Origin: Desulfotignum sp.
Lineage (GTDB): Bacteria; Desulfobacterota; Desulfobacteria; Desulfobacterales; Desulfobacteraceae
Direction of reading: 5' to 3'
NCBI GenBank assembly: GCA_011390635.1
Contig: JAABSA010000016.1
Coordinates: forward strand, 1-64,000
DNA length: 64,000 bases
A model generated the notes under the pieces. It did no database searches. It was not told the DNA's origin and saw nothing but the letters and a program-made list of their open reading frames with translations. This document shows, in pieces, positions 10,230 to 20,489 of this stretch. Numbering within the stretch: position 1 is the first letter of the stretch; every line of letters begins with the position of its first letter. The position numbers and the translations under genes are program-made.

Positions 10230-10709
10230 ATGAAACAGATTGTCGGTGTTGCAGATATGAAGGTGAGCAATAATCCCGGGGAATCCATTATCACCTATTC
10301 TCTGGGGTCCTGCATCGGACTTGTCATTTATGATCCTGTTGTCAAGGTGGGCGGTATGCTGCACTATATGCTGCCCGACTCTTCCATTGATAAAAACAAG
10401 GCAGCTGCCAGACCCTATATGTTTGCCGATTCCGGCATCCCGCGGCTGTTCAAATCCGCCTATCAGCTGGGGGCTGCCAAGCAGCGCATGAAGGTGTATG
10501 TGGCCGGCGGGGCGGAGATCCTCGACCAGCAGGGCTTTTTCAATATCGGCAAAAGAAATTACATGGCCCTGAAAAAACTGTTTTTTAAAAACAAGGTCAT
10601 GATCTCCCAGCAGGATGTGGGGGGAAATGTCAACCGCACCGTGAGAATCGAGATCGCCACAGGAGATATTTATGTAAAAACGTCCGGATCCGGGGAGGTG
10701 AAAATATGA
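10230..10709 (+). CDS. cheD: CheD receptor glutamine deamidase
   Basis: A 159-residue CheD, which deamidates Gln residues in chemoreceptors and in some bacteria works with CheC-type phosphatases. The catalytic Cys28 lies in YSLGSCIG and His45 in GMLHYMLPD, both at the expected positions. The Shine-Dalgarno AAAGGA lies 8 nt before the ATG. The gene lies 30 nt after cheA and overlaps the following HDOD gene by 4 nt (ATGA), so it belongs to the same operon. The operon has cheD, cheX and cheB but no cheR; the only CheR in the window is at 34424. Confidence 0.96.
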   Translation: MKQIVGVADMKVSNNPGESIITYSLGSCIGLVIYDPVVKVGGMLHYMLPDSSIDKNKAAARPYMFADSGIPRLFKSAYQLGAAKQRMKVYVAGGAEILDQQGFFNIGKRNYMALKKLFFKNKVMISQQDVGGNVNRTVRIEIATGDIYVKTSGSGEVKI

Positions 10710-11554
10710 TATCACTTCAGGACCTTGTATCAGAGGTCAAAAATTTACAGCCCATTCCTGCCGTGGCAGGCCAGCTGCTGGCAGTGGCAGACAACCCGGA
10801 CAGTTCCATGGCAGATATTGCACAGGTGATCCAGTATGATCCGGTCATTACAGCCAGTGTGCTCAGAACCTGCAATTCCGCCTATTTCGGGATGAAGCAT
10901 CCCGTGGAATCCATCAAAGATGCCGTCAACCTGCTGGGCATCGACCAGGTGATTGAACTGGCATTGATAAAATCCGGGTCCCGGGCCCTTGGGGGCAGCC
11001 AGAAAGGGTATGGACTGGAAGAAGGGGATATGTGGAAATATTCGGTGTCTTCGGCTATACTGGCCCGACAGGTGGCGGGCCGGTTGGCTTTGAAAGGCAA
11101 AAACACCATATTTACCGCAGCCCTGATAAAGGATATGGGAAAAATTGTCCTGGAAAAATATGTATCAGATGCAGCACACAAAATTTCGGACCTGGTGGAA
11201 AACAAACACTTCAGTTTCCAGGAAGCGGAGAAAAAAGCCCTGGGCATCGACCATGCGGAACTGGGAGCCCTGATTGCCAAAATGTGGAAGTTCAGTCCCA
11301 GGATGGTCAATATCATCCGGCACCACCATCTGTCCGATGAAACAAAAAGTACGGATCAGCAGATAGCAGCAGTGTATCTGGCGGACTGTCTGTGCATGAT
11401 GCTTGGAGGCGGTGTGGGATCAGACGGCCTTGCATACCGGTTCAAGGACCAGGTGATGAAGGATCTGGGAATTTCTGCGGTTGACATGTCCCTGATCATT
11501 GCTGAGTTCGGTATCAACATGCAGGAAGTGGAAACCCTTTTGCAGATGGCATAA
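10706..11554 (+). CDS. HDOD-domain signalling protein
   Basis: A 282-residue protein made essentially of one HDOD domain, a non-catalytic relative of HD phosphohydrolases found in signal transduction proteins. Typical HDOD features are LQPIPAVAGQLLAVADNP at the N-terminus, VIQYDPVITASVLRTCNSA and the helix DAVNLLGIDQVIELAL. It is translationally coupled to cheD by a 4-nt overlap and lies upstream of cheY. HDOD proteins in chemotaxis operons are common in deltaproteobacteria, but their role is poorly known. A regulatory or scaffold function is inferred. Confidence 0.93.
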   Translation: MISLQDLVSEVKNLQPIPAVAGQLLAVADNPDSSMADIAQVIQYDPVITASVLRTCNSAYFGMKHPVESIKDAVNLLGIDQVIELALIKSGSRALGGSQKGYGLEEGDMWKYSVSSAILARQVAGRLALKGKNTIFTAALIKDMGKIVLEKYVSDAAHKISDLVENKHFSFQEAEKKALGIDHAELGALIAKMWKFSPRMVNIIRHHHLSDETKSTDQQIAAVYLADCLCMMLGGGVGSDGLAYRFKDQVMKDLGISAVDMSLIIAEFGINMQEVETLLQMA

Positions 11555-11576
11555 ACACAAAACCCGGGATAAAAAA

Positions 11577-12002
11577 ATGTTATATTCAATTTTGATAGTG
11601 GATGATTCGCTGCCCATGCGTGCGGTGATCAAACGCACCCTCAAGGCGGCAGGCTATGGCGGCTCACATCTGCTGGAAGCGGCCAATGGTGAACAGGCCC
11701 TTGCTTTGATGAAAAACAGCTGGGTGGACCTGGTCATAACCGATTACAATATGCCGGTCATGGACGGCCTGGCCTTTATCAAAGCCATGAAAGAACAGGA
11801 CCTGTTCCAGGACATTCCGGTGGTGGTGGTGTCCACAGAAGGCAACCAGGCCCGGATTGATGAATTTATGAATGCCGGTGCAGCAGGGTATGTCACCAAG
11901 CCCTTTACTGCAGAGGCAATCAGGGATGTAATTGTCACTATTCTTGGAGAAGCGGATTATGAAGACACAACTGATGAAAACGATGACGACTTCGATTTCT
12001 GA
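11577..12002 (+). CDS. cheY: CheY-type single-domain response regulator
   Basis: A 141-residue receiver with the acidic pair in LIVDDSLPMR, the phospho-accepting Asp in LVITDYNMPVMDG, a Thr/Ser switch in VVVSTEG and Lys in VTKPF. It has a short acidic C-terminal tail (DDTTDENDDDFDF-like). The start at 11577 (MLYSILIVDDS) is used because the frame upstream lies inside the HDOD gene. The ribosome site is weak. It should be phosphorylated by the CheA at 7557 and act on the flagellar motor. The next gene, cheX, starts 44 nt before the cheY stop, an unusually long overlap that suggests coupled production of CheY and its phosphatase. Confidence 0.95.
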   Translation: MLYSILIVDDSLPMRAVIKRTLKAAGYGGSHLLEAANGEQALALMKNSWVDLVITDYNMPVMDGLAFIKAMKEQDLFQDIPVVVVSTEGNQARIDEFMNAGAAGYVTKPFTAEAIRDVIVTILGEADYEDTTDENDDDFDF

Positions 12003-12405
12003 AGTCATGGAAACCATGTTTTTTCTACCGGTGGAATTCGGGCAGACAGCTGTATTGTCCCGGACCGGGCTGGATGATAAAGACATCCTGGTCTGCAGGC
12101 TGGCATTTTCAGGTGATATCTGCGGCCATGTGATTCTTGCGGCACCAGAGCCCCTGATCCGGGAGATGGCCGAAAATTTCATGGGAGAACCCCGGGACCA
12201 GTTAACACAGGACCATCTTACCGGTACACTCATGGAACTGCTCAACATGGTCTGCGGCAATGCGTTGCGCTATACACCGGCCAATACCCCCTTTGAACTG
12301 GGCATACCGGAAATGATCGATCCATCAGAAATTGCAGCGGACAGCCAATTTCATATCATTGAGACAGATATGTCAAAACTGGGAATGCTGCTGCAGACAG
12401 AATAA
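11959..12405 (+). CDS. cheX: CheX-like CheY-P phosphatase
   Basis: A 148-residue protein with the CheC/CheX/FliY-type catalytic pattern E-x2-N in MELLNMVCGN. The rest resembles CheX: an N-terminal helix followed by a FSGDICGHVIL strand pair. It begins at 11959, inside the 3' end of cheY, with GGAGAAG 7 nt upstream. It presumably dephosphorylates the CheY made by the overlapping gene. A second CheX-type domain fused to a receiver is at 35298. CheX works as a dimer with two active sites in other bacteria; here only one E-x2-N is seen per chain. Confidence 0.85.
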   Translation: MKTQLMKTMTTSISEVMETMFFLPVEFGQTAVLSRTGLDDKDILVCRLAFSGDICGHVILAAPEPLIREMAENFMGEPRDQLTQDHLTGTLMELLNMVCGNALRYTPANTPFELGIPEMIDPSEIAADSQFHIIETDMSKLGMLLQTE

Positions 12406-13491
<1,086 letters not shown>

Positions 13492-13566
13492 GATGCGGTC
13501 AAACCTTCGCCGGTGCATGGCTGCAATCGGCATATGGCAGACAACCCGAATTTTGGAAGGTGGATC

Positions 13567-15396
13567 ATGGCCCAGAAAATAACGATACCGGCATTTGAAG
13601 ATCTGTTTGATATCCAGGAGATGCAAAACATCCAGGATGCGTTTGCCAATGCGGCAGGAGCGGCTTCCGTCATCACCGATGTCACCGGCCGGGCCATCAC
13701 GACATCCAGCAATGTCTGCCGGCTGTGCCAGAAAATCATAAAAACCACCGATGCCGGCCGGGATGACTGCATCCGCTCCCATGCTGCAATGTCAAAATAT
13801 CACCCCGATGGCCCGGTGGTTCAATCGTGTCTGGGACCGGGATTGTGGAATGCCTCTGTTTTCATAACCATTGCCGGCCGCCACCTGGCCACCTGGATTA
13901 TCGGTCAGGTCAGGGATGAAAATGCAGACATTGGAAAAATGCGGACCTATGGTGAAAAAATCGGTGCGGATCCGGATGCGTTTGCCGATGCACTGGACCA
14001 GGTGACCGCCATGCCGGTGAAACAATTTAAAAATATCAGCCAGGCGCTGTTCCTGATCGCCGATCAGCTGTCGGACCAGGCATACCAGAAATTACAATAC
14101 CAAAAAATTGCATCCAATCTGAAAAAATCAGAAAAACGGCTGCACCAGAAAACCCGGGAACTGCAAACCACCATGGACCATTTAGTGGAAGCCATGGAAA
14201 ACAACAAAGCCATGGAAGCGCGGCTGCGCCAGTCCCAGAAAATGGAAGCCATCGGCACCCTGGCCGGAGGCATCGCCCATGATTTTAACAATATTCTGTT
14301 TCCCATTCTCGGGTTTTCTGAAATGATCATGCAGGATCTGCCGGCCCAAAGCCCTGCGAGAGGCCAGATGCAGTCGGTGATTGACGGAGCAGTCCGGGCC
14401 AGGGAACTTGTCCAGCAGATCCTGACATTCAGCAGCGAAACAGAGCAGGACTGCCGGCCCCTGAAGCTGCAGCTGATTGTAAAAGAGGTACTCAAACTGG
14501 CCAGGGCATCATTACCGACCACCATTAAAATCACCAAAACCATACCACAAGAGGTCGGGATGGTGCTGGCTGATCCCACCCAGATGCACCAGGTTATCTT
14601 GAATCTGATTTCCAATGCACTGCATGCCATGGAGGAAAATGGCGGTGAACTGTCTTTGTCCCTCAGTGAAAAGGATTTTTCAGAAGATGACCTGCCGGCG
14701 TTTGATATGACACCGGGTCCCTATGTGTGCCTGGAAGTGACAGACACAGGCCAGGGCATGGACCCTGAAGTGCTGAAACGTATTTTTGAACCCTATTTTA
14801 CCACCAAGGTCCGGGGCAAAGGGACAGGGCTTGGCCTGGCGGTTGTGCATGGCATTGTAAAAAATCTTGACGGGAAAATCCTCGCCCGCAGCACCAGGGG
14901 AAAAGGCACCACATTCTGCATGTACCTGCCGCGGTACAACAAACCCCATGTCCTGACTGACGTGGAAACAAAAAAAACCATCGTGCCGCACAACGGGCAT
15001 GAGAAAATTTTACTGGTCGATGACGAAAAATCCATATTGGATATGCTTGAAAAAATGCTCTCCCGGTCCGGGTATTGTGTATGTGCCTATGATATGCCCA
15101 AACAGGCCCTCACCTGTTTCACACAGGCACCGTATGATTTTGACCTGGTGATCACAGACATGACCATGCCGGAGATGCCAGGGGATAAATTGGTTGCGGC
15201 CCTCAAAAATGTACGGCCTGATATTCCCGTAATCTTATGCACCGGATGCGCTGAAAATACAGCCATCAGCAAGACAATTGCCGCCAAACCGGATAAAATA
15301 CTGATGAAGCCTGCAGGCAGTGAAGATCTGCTTGCAGGCATCCGATATCTGCTTGACAATTCACAGGAAGATGAATGTAATAAATCCAAAATATAA
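13567..15396 (+). CDS. PocR-domain hybrid histidine kinase with C-terminal receiver
   Basis: A 609-residue kinase. The start at 13567 (MAQKITIPAFEDLFD) follows GGAAGGTGG. The N-terminus (about 15-170) is a PocR sensory domain with Cys-rich motifs (VCRLCQKI, DDCIRSH, QSCLGPG), a family that binds small ligands such as hydrocarbon derivatives. A coiled coil follows, then HisKA with His238 in GGIAHDFNN, HATPase (DTGQGMD, GTGLGLAVV) and a receiver with Asp in LVITDMTMPEM. The kinase half is close to those at 43641 and 47477. It lies 75 nt after cheB and ends 37 nt before a response regulator, its likely partner. There are no membrane segments. Confidence 0.93.
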   Translation: MAQKITIPAFEDLFDIQEMQNIQDAFANAAGAASVITDVTGRAITTSSNVCRLCQKIIKTTDAGRDDCIRSHAAMSKYHPDGPVVQSCLGPGLWNASVFITIAGRHLATWIIGQVRDENADIGKMRTYGEKIGADPDAFADALDQVTAMPVKQFKNISQALFLIADQLSDQAYQKLQYQKIASNLKKSEKRLHQKTRELQTTMDHLVEAMENNKAMEARLRQSQKMEAIGTLAGGIAHDFNNILFPILGFSEMIMQDLPAQSPARGQMQSVIDGAVRARELVQQILTFSSETEQDCRPLKLQLIVKEVLKLARASLPTTIKITKTIPQEVGMVLADPTQMHQVILNLISNALHAMEENGGELSLSLSEKDFSEDDLPAFDMTPGPYVCLEVTDTGQGMDPEVLKRIFEPYFTTKVRGKGTGLGLAVVHGIVKNLDGKILARSTRGKGTTFCMYLPRYNKPHVLTDVETKKTIVPHNGHEKILLVDDEKSILDMLEKMLSRSGYCVCAYDMPKQALTCFTQAPYDFDLVITDMTMPEMPGDKLVAALKNVRPDIPVILCTGCAENTAISKTIAAKPDKILMKPAGSEDLLAGIRYLLDNSQEDECNKSKI

Positions 15397-15433
15397 ACAT
15401 GTAAACATTGCTTACAAAAGTAAAGGAGGGACA

Positions 15434-15817
15434 ATGTCTGGAAAAATTCTGGTGGTTGATGATGAAAAAGCCATAATAAGCCTGCTGGAACAGGCGTTTT
15501 CACGGGGTGGTTATGAGGTGCGGTCTGCTTTGGATGCGGAAACCGCCCTGAAAATAGTAGAAAATGAAACCATATATGTGATGTTTTTTGACCTGAACCT
15601 GCCTGGTATGAATGGGATTGACCTGTGCCGGGAAATCAAAAAACGCATTCCCATATCTGTCGTATACGCCATCACCGGATATGCCTCTTTGTTTGAACTG
15701 TCGGAATGCCGGGATGCCGGATTCGAGGATTATTTTAAAAAGCCGGTGAACCTGTCTACCCTCATGGAGAGAGCTGCTGCTGCATTTGAAAAAATTGAGC
15801 GCTGGAAGACCATTTGA
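15434..15817 (+). CDS. Single-domain response regulator
   Basis: A 127-residue receiver protein starting after a perfect AAAGGAGGG site. It has LVVDDEKA, Asp in MFFDLNLPGMNG, a Thr in YAITGYAS and Lys in YFKKPVN. There is no DNA-binding or enzymatic output. It is placed directly after the PocR hybrid kinase and is probably its phospho-acceptor or an intermediate in a relay. The gene ends the signalling block; a new promoter follows before the transporter genes. Confidence 0.9.
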   Translation: MSGKILVVDDEKAIISLLEQAFSRGGYEVRSALDAETALKIVENETIYVMFFDLNLPGMNGIDLCREIKKRIPISVVYAITGYASLFELSECRDAGFEDYFKKPVNLSTLMERAAAAFEKIERWKTI

Positions 15818-15864
15818 CAATGCACAATCCATTACAGCAAATATCAGGCTGTCGGTTTTTTCCC

Positions 15865-15894
15865 TTGACAGGTTCGGTTTTTCAGCTCTATATA
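15865..15894 (+). promoter_or_regulatory. Sigma-70 type promoter upstream of dctP
   Basis: TTGACA at 15865-15870 and TATATA at 15889-15894 are separated by 18 bp. They give a predicted transcript start about 60 nt before the DctP start codon. This is the best housekeeping-type promoter seen in the window and probably drives dctPQM. Confidence 0.65.
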
Positions 15895-15964
15895 AACGGC
15901 ATTGGGGATAGGTGCAGGCGATTTCGCCTGCCATAAATCATTTTACCTGTAAGGAGACCATGCA

Positions 15965-16981
15965 ATGAAAAAGATCATTTGCCGCAGCATCGCAGTTTTG
16001 TGCGTGCTGACCCTGGCGGGATTTGCAGCCCTGGCGCCAACCGCCACTGCAGCAGACCTGCCCGAATTGAACCTGAAAGTGTCCCAGGCCATGATGCCCA
16101 AAACCAGCCTGACCCACCAGCTCATTGAAGAATTTGCCGCCAGCGTGACCGAACGTACCGACGGCAAAGTTACCTTCAAGATTTTCGGACCGGAGATAGG
16201 TGACTGGACCGAACTGGAGCGCATGACCAAACGCGGGGCCGTGGACATGCAGTTCAATGCCTTTGATACCGGGCTGGATGCCCGGTGGAATTTTTTCACC
16301 CTGCCGTTCATGGTATCCAACTGGGACCAGGTGCGCAGGGTGTTCAGCAAAGGCGGCATTGTCACGGAGCTGGGTGAAAAATGGGCCGAAGAAAAAGGGC
16401 TGTACTACCTGGGACCCTGGCTGAACAACCTGGCCAGCCTGGGCATGCAGAAAAAAGTGGTGACCAATGAAGCCGATGCCAGGGGCCTGAAGATCCGGGT
16501 ACCGCCCATTGACACCTACCGCTGCTTTGTGGAGAAAATGGGATTTTCACCGGTCACCATCCCCTGGGCCGAAGCCCCCACATCGGTTGCCACCGGCCTT
16601 GTGGACGGCTGGGTGGGCTCCGGAGCAGTGTACATGTATGACCTGTTCCGGGATGTGGCAAAAGTGATGATCAGGACCTATGACAGCCCCGAAACCTGGC
16701 ATGTGACCTTCAACCTGAAAAAATGGAACGCGCTGCCCGAAGCCTACCAGACCATCATCACCGAAGAGGTGGAAAAGGTTATTGACAAACACCTGGACCT
16801 GGTGGAAAAAGAAGAACTGGACAACCAGGCCAAACTTATCGATGCCGGCTGGCAGATTGTCACCCCGACTGACGAAGAAATGGCTGCCTGGAAAGAAAGC
16901 TGCCTGGAATGCTGGGACACCTATGAATCCATCGTGGGCAAGGAAAATATTGAAAAATTGCTGGAAGAAGTCAACCGGTAA
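15965..16981 (+). CDS. dctP: TRAP transporter periplasmic substrate-binding protein DctP
   Basis: A 338-residue solute-binding protein. The N-terminal signal peptide has a KKI positive end, a hydrophobic core and a probable cleavage site after TATAA. The DctP family is recognisable from the FAASVTERTDGKVTFKIF start and from the residues around the conserved carboxylate-binding region (ARGLKIRVPPIDTYRC). It captures a small organic acid or zwitterion in the periplasm and hands it to DctQM. Strong ribosome site TAAGGAG. The substrate cannot be told from sequence. The FAD amine oxidase-like gene downstream hints at an amino acid or methylamine derivative such as a betaine. Confidence 0.93.
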   Translation: MKKIICRSIAVLCVLTLAGFAALAPTATAADLPELNLKVSQAMMPKTSLTHQLIEEFAASVTERTDGKVTFKIFGPEIGDWTELERMTKRGAVDMQFNAFDTGLDARWNFFTLPFMVSNWDQVRRVFSKGGIVTELGEKWAEEKGLYYLGPWLNNLASLGMQKKVVTNEADARGLKIRVPPIDTYRCFVEKMGFSPVTIPWAEAPTSVATGLVDGWVGSGAVYMYDLFRDVAKVMIRTYDSPETWHVTFNLKKWNALPEAYQTIITEEVEKVIDKHLDLVEKEELDNQAKLIDAGWQIVTPTDEEMAAWKESCLECWDTYESIVGKENIEKLLEEVNR

Positions 16982-16998
16982 AAAAATAACCGACCTTT

Positions 16999-17038
16999 CC
17001 TGCCGCCTGCTGTTTTTTACCAGGCGGCAGGATTTTTT
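16999..17038 (+). terminator. Rho-independent terminator or attenuator between dctP and dctQ
   Basis: A perfect 11-bp stem (CCTGCCGCCTG and its complement) with an 11-nt loop is followed at once by A and six T. It sits inside the transporter operon. It probably lowers dctQM expression relative to the binding protein, which is usually needed in excess. Confidence 0.8.
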
Positions 17039-17086
17039 GTAACGGCAACTGCCTGGAAACCAGGCTTCCCCTGAAAAAAAGAAGAA

Positions 17087-17590
17087 ATGAATTCTCCCAA
17101 TCGTATTCAAAAAGCCGGTATGATGCTGGTCCAGGTACAGAGATTTTTTTTGTTTTACCTGTTTTTGCTGCTGGTGGTGGGCATGCTCCTGGAGCTGCTC
17201 ATCCGTTTTTTTTTAAAGCAGTCCATTTTCGGGCTGTCGGATTTCATCGGGTTTGCATCGGTGTGGCTGTATGCCATCGGCGCGGCTCTGGCTTCTTATG
17301 ACCGTACCCATATCAAGGCGGAATTTGTCAATGTGTTTGCAAAATCCACCCGGGTCAGAAACCTGTGCCGGCTTGTGAGCGCCGTGATTTCTGCGGGCAT
17401 GTCTGTAATCTTCACCAAATGGAGCTGGGACCTGTGTGTATACAGTGTCTCCATCGGGGAGGTCACCCAGGCATATCCCGTGCCCAAGGTGATTTTTCAG
17501 TCCTCTTTTTTTGTGGGAGGTATTCTCATGGTGATCTATTTTTTGTGGGAAGCTGCGGACTGTCTTGTCGATTTCAACAGGAATACGTGA
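17087..17590 (+). CDS. dctQ: TRAP transporter small permease DctQ
   Basis: A 167-residue membrane protein with four predicted transmembrane helices (about residues 20-40, 50-72, 95-118 and 135-158), the usual DctQ size and layout. The segment YAIGAALASYDRTHIKAEFV carries the family's conserved charged motif after helix 2. It forms the membrane complex with DctM that drives sodium- or proton-coupled uptake. The ribosome site is weak (AAGAAG). The gene lies between the internal terminator and dctM. Confidence 0.9.
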   Translation: MNSPNRIQKAGMMLVQVQRFFLFYLFLLLVVGMLLELLIRFFLKQSIFGLSDFIGFASVWLYAIGAALASYDRTHIKAEFVNVFAKSTRVRNLCRLVSAVISAGMSVIFTKWSWDLCVYSVSIGEVTQAYPVPKVIFQSSFFVGGILMVIYFLWEAADCLVDFNRNT

Positions 17591-17674
17591 TGGGTTCGGA
17601 TATTTTTCATGCAGAAAATGGGAAATTGGTGTCATTGTGATGCACACTTTCTCTGCCATATATAAAGGATTCAC

Positions 17675-18976
17675 ATGGAATTTGTAGCGATCGGGTTTGC
17701 CGTCTGCCTGGTGCTGATTGTCATCGGTGTTCCGGTGGCCATGGCATTCGGGGTGCTTACGGTCATGCTGCTGTATTTTTTCGGGCAGGACCCCGGTTAT
17801 CTGGTGGAAGTGACCTATAAAAAAGTGGATTCGGTGATTTTATTTGCCGTGCCCCTGTTCATTCTGTTCGGCACCCTGCTGGATGCCACAGGTCTTGCCA
17901 AGCGCCTCATCGATTTTGTCAATCTTTTGATGACCCGGTTCCGCAGTGCTTTAGGGGCGGTCACCGTGGTGACCACGGCCCTGTTCAGCTCCATATCCGG
18001 CACCGATTCCGCAGCCATCGCCTGTATCGGCACCGTGATGATTCCCCGCCTGGTGGCCAAGGGATATGCCAGGGGCCATGCCACTGCCCTGGTGGCCTGT
18101 TCCGGTATTTTGGGACAGCTGGTGCCTCCCAGTGTGCCCATGATTTTTTATGCCATCATCACGGGCAGCTCTATTCTGGGGGTCTGGTTTGCCACCCTGG
18201 GACCGGCCATTATCATCGTGATCATGTACTGCCTGCTCAATGCCTGGGCTGTTCGAAAAATGCCCATTGTGCCGGAAGAAACATTTGATTCATTCAAGGA
18301 ACAGGCCGTTCATATCACCAGGGCAGGCATTCATTGCACTCCGGTACTGCTGCTGCCGTTTTTTATTTTCGGCTCTTTGTATTCGGGCATGATCACACCC
18401 ACGGAAGTGGCCCTGATCGGGGTGTTTTATGTGCTGGCATTGGGATGTTACTACCGGGCCCTGACCTGGCAGCAGATCAAGACCGCAGCCATCAGCACGG
18501 CAGTGATCAGCGGGGCCGTCACCTTGATGTTTTATTTTACCGAAACCACCAGCAAGATCCTGATCCTGGAAGGGATCACGGATGAACTGGGGGCCTGGGT
18601 GGTGGCAAATTCTCCCAGTCAGGCGGTCACCCTGCTCATGCTCAACTGTATCCTTTTGCTTTTGGGCATGATGATGAATGATTTGAGCGGCACTGTGCTC
18701 TCTGCAGGACTTTTGTGGCCCATTGCTTCGGCTGCCGGGGTGGATCCCTACCATTTTGCCGCCATTACCGGGGTGAACCTGGGTCTGGGAACCGTTACCC
18801 CGCCCACAGCCCCCATGCTGTTTCTGGCCGGCAGAATCGGCAATAGTTCTGCGGAAGAGTATATCAAACCGGCCCTGGTGCTCATGGTGGCCGGTATGGT
18901 GCCGGTGCTGCTGCTCACCACCTACTGGCCGGACCTGTGTCTGTTTATTCCTAAAGCGCTGGGCTTTATTAAATAG
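17675..18976 (+). CDS. dctM: TRAP transporter large permease DctM
   Basis: A 433-residue, very hydrophobic protein with about 12 membrane helices, the transport subunit of the TRAP system. Family landmarks are VPLFILFGTLLDATG, the segment SSISGTDSAAIACIGTVMIPRL and GILGQLVPPSVPMI with its mirror LGLGTVTPPTAPMLFLAG in the second half. AAGGA precedes the ATG. With dctP and dctQ it makes a complete transporter. Its partner in metabolism may be the oxidoreductase 164 nt downstream. Confidence 0.95.
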   Translation: MEFVAIGFAVCLVLIVIGVPVAMAFGVLTVMLLYFFGQDPGYLVEVTYKKVDSVILFAVPLFILFGTLLDATGLAKRLIDFVNLLMTRFRSALGAVTVVTTALFSSISGTDSAAIACIGTVMIPRLVAKGYARGHATALVACSGILGQLVPPSVPMIFYAIITGSSILGVWFATLGPAIIIVIMYCLLNAWAVRKMPIVPEETFDSFKEQAVHITRAGIHCTPVLLLPFFIFGSLYSGMITPTEVALIGVFYVLALGCYYRALTWQQIKTAAISTAVISGAVTLMFYFTETTSKILILEGITDELGAWVVANSPSQAVTLLMLNCILLLLGMMMNDLSGTVLSAGLLWPIASAAGVDPYHFAAITGVNLGLGTVTPPTAPMLFLAGRIGNSSAEEYIKPALVLMVAGMVPVLLLTTYWPDLCLFIPKALGFIK

Positions 18977-19140
18977 CGCCCTGCCGGGCCGATGCCCGGT
19001 ACCGAAACAACCGGTAACCCAAATGAGTTACACGGAAAGATGTGGTAAGAACCAGGATTTGTTTTTGTACCATCAGGATAATTTCCTGTAATCATGAAAC
19101 CAAAACCTAAACTTAAAAAAATATGTAAGGATTGTCATCA

Positions 19141-20448
19141 ATGGAACATAAATATGATGCGATTGTCATCGGCGCCGGGATTATCGGTGCCTGCACCGGA
19201 TTCGAACTGGCCAAAAGGGGCCTGAAGGTGCTGAACGTGGACAAACTGCCCGAAGCCGGCCATGGCTCCACCTCAGGATCATGCGCCATTATCCGGCTGC
19301 ACTACTCCACCCCGGACGGGGTGGCCATGGCCAGGGAAGGCTATTTCTACTGGCTGGACTGGCCCAAATACCTGGGCAAGGTGGATGAAACCGGGCTGAT
19401 CAAATATATCAACACCGGGTGCATGGTAATAAAGACCGAAAAAAACCACAACCTGGAAAGGGTGATGGCTTCTTTGGATGAATTGTGTGTGCCCTACTGG
19501 GAATACGGTCCCAAAGAGATCCCCACCCTTCTGCCCGTCCTGGATACCCGGGGATTCGGTCCCCCTGCCCTGCCTGATGATCCGCGCTTCGGCACCCCCA
19601 CCAGGGACGAGATCGCCGGGGCCATCTATGTTCCGGAATCCGGCCTGATTTCGGATCCCAAGCAGTCCACCCACAATGTGCAGCGGGCCGCAGAAGCCAA
19701 AGGCGCCACTTTCATGTTCAACGCCCGGGTGGCCGAAATCCGGAAAAAAGACAACCGGGTAAAGGGCATCACCCTGGCGGACGGCACCGAAATCGACGCA
19801 CCAGTGGTCATCAACGTAGCCGGCCCCCATTCCTTTCAAATCAACCGCATGGCCGGGGTGGAAGATGATATGAACATCAAGACAAGGGCCCTGCGCCAGG
19901 AAGTGTGCCATGTCCCTGCCCCGGAAGGCTTTGACTACAACAACCTGGGCACCATCATTTCAGACGGGGATGTGGGGTGTTACTCCCGGCCGGAAGTGGG
20001 AAACAACATTCTCATCGGATCCGAAGACCCGGAATGCGACACCCTGGAATATGTGGAAGATCCGGACAACTACAATACCGACTTCACCGACCAGTGGACT
20101 ACCCAGGTGATGCGGGAGGCCCAGCGGATACCGGACATGCGCATCCCCAACAAACCCAGCGGCATCGTGGACCTGTATGACTGCACGGACGACTGGATCC
20201 CCATCTATGACAGATCCAGCCTGGACGGCTTCTACATGGCTGTGGGCACCAGCGGCAACCAGTTCAAAAATGCCCCGGTGGTAGGGGCCTTGATGGCCGA
20301 ACTGGTTGCGGCTGTGGAAAAAGGCCACGACCATGACAAAAACCCGGTGTCCTTTACCATGAAATACACCAAACGGCCGTGCAACATCGGATTCTATTCC
20401 CGGCTGCGCAAGATCAATCCTGATTCCAGCTTTTCTGTGATCGGCTGA
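19141..20448 (+). CDS. FAD-dependent oxidoreductase of the DAO (sarcosine oxidase/dehydrogenase-like) family
   Basis: A 435-residue flavoprotein. The ATG at 19141 is preferred to a TTG 9 nt upstream because AAGGA lies 9 nt before the ATG and almost touches the TTG. The N-terminal dinucleotide fold VIGAGIIGACTGFELAKRG binds FAD. The GSTSGSCAIIRLHY segment and the C-terminal DGFYMAVGTSGNQFKNAP flavin-contact region are typical of the sarcosine/dimethylglycine oxidase group. It probably oxidises a secondary or tertiary amine, or an amino acid, imported by the adjacent DctPQM transporter. In a strict anaerobe the electrons would go to a carrier, not O2. The substrate is unknown. Confidence 0.85.
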   Translation: MEHKYDAIVIGAGIIGACTGFELAKRGLKVLNVDKLPEAGHGSTSGSCAIIRLHYSTPDGVAMAREGYFYWLDWPKYLGKVDETGLIKYINTGCMVIKTEKNHNLERVMASLDELCVPYWEYGPKEIPTLLPVLDTRGFGPPALPDDPRFGTPTRDEIAGAIYVPESGLISDPKQSTHNVQRAAEAKGATFMFNARVAEIRKKDNRVKGITLADGTEIDAPVVINVAGPHSFQINRMAGVEDDMNIKTRALRQEVCHVPAPEGFDYNNLGTIISDGDVGCYSRPEVGNNILIGSEDPECDTLEYVEDPDNYNTDFTDQWTTQVMREAQRIPDMRIPNKPSGIVDLYDCTDDWIPIYDRSSLDGFYMAVGTSGNQFKNAPVVGALMAELVAAVEKGHDHDKNPVSFTMKYTKRPCNIGFYSRLRKINPDSSFSVIG

Positions 20449-20455
20449 TAATCGC

Positions 20456-20482
20456 GGGGGTCAGGCCGGCTGCCTGACCCCC
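20456..20482. terminator. Strong hairpin between convergent genes
   Basis: A perfect 11-bp stem (GGGGGTCAGGC and complement) with a 5-nt loop just after the oxidoreductase stop codon. No T-tract follows on either strand. It lies between convergent units and may terminate transcription or protect the mRNA end. Confidence 0.5.
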
Positions 20483-20489
20483 TCTGAAC

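Noticed and set aside
15320-15433. N-terminal extension of the response regulator at 15434
   Set aside because: The extra codons overlap the preceding kinase and lack a ribosome site; a perfect AAAGGAGGG precedes the ATG at 15434.
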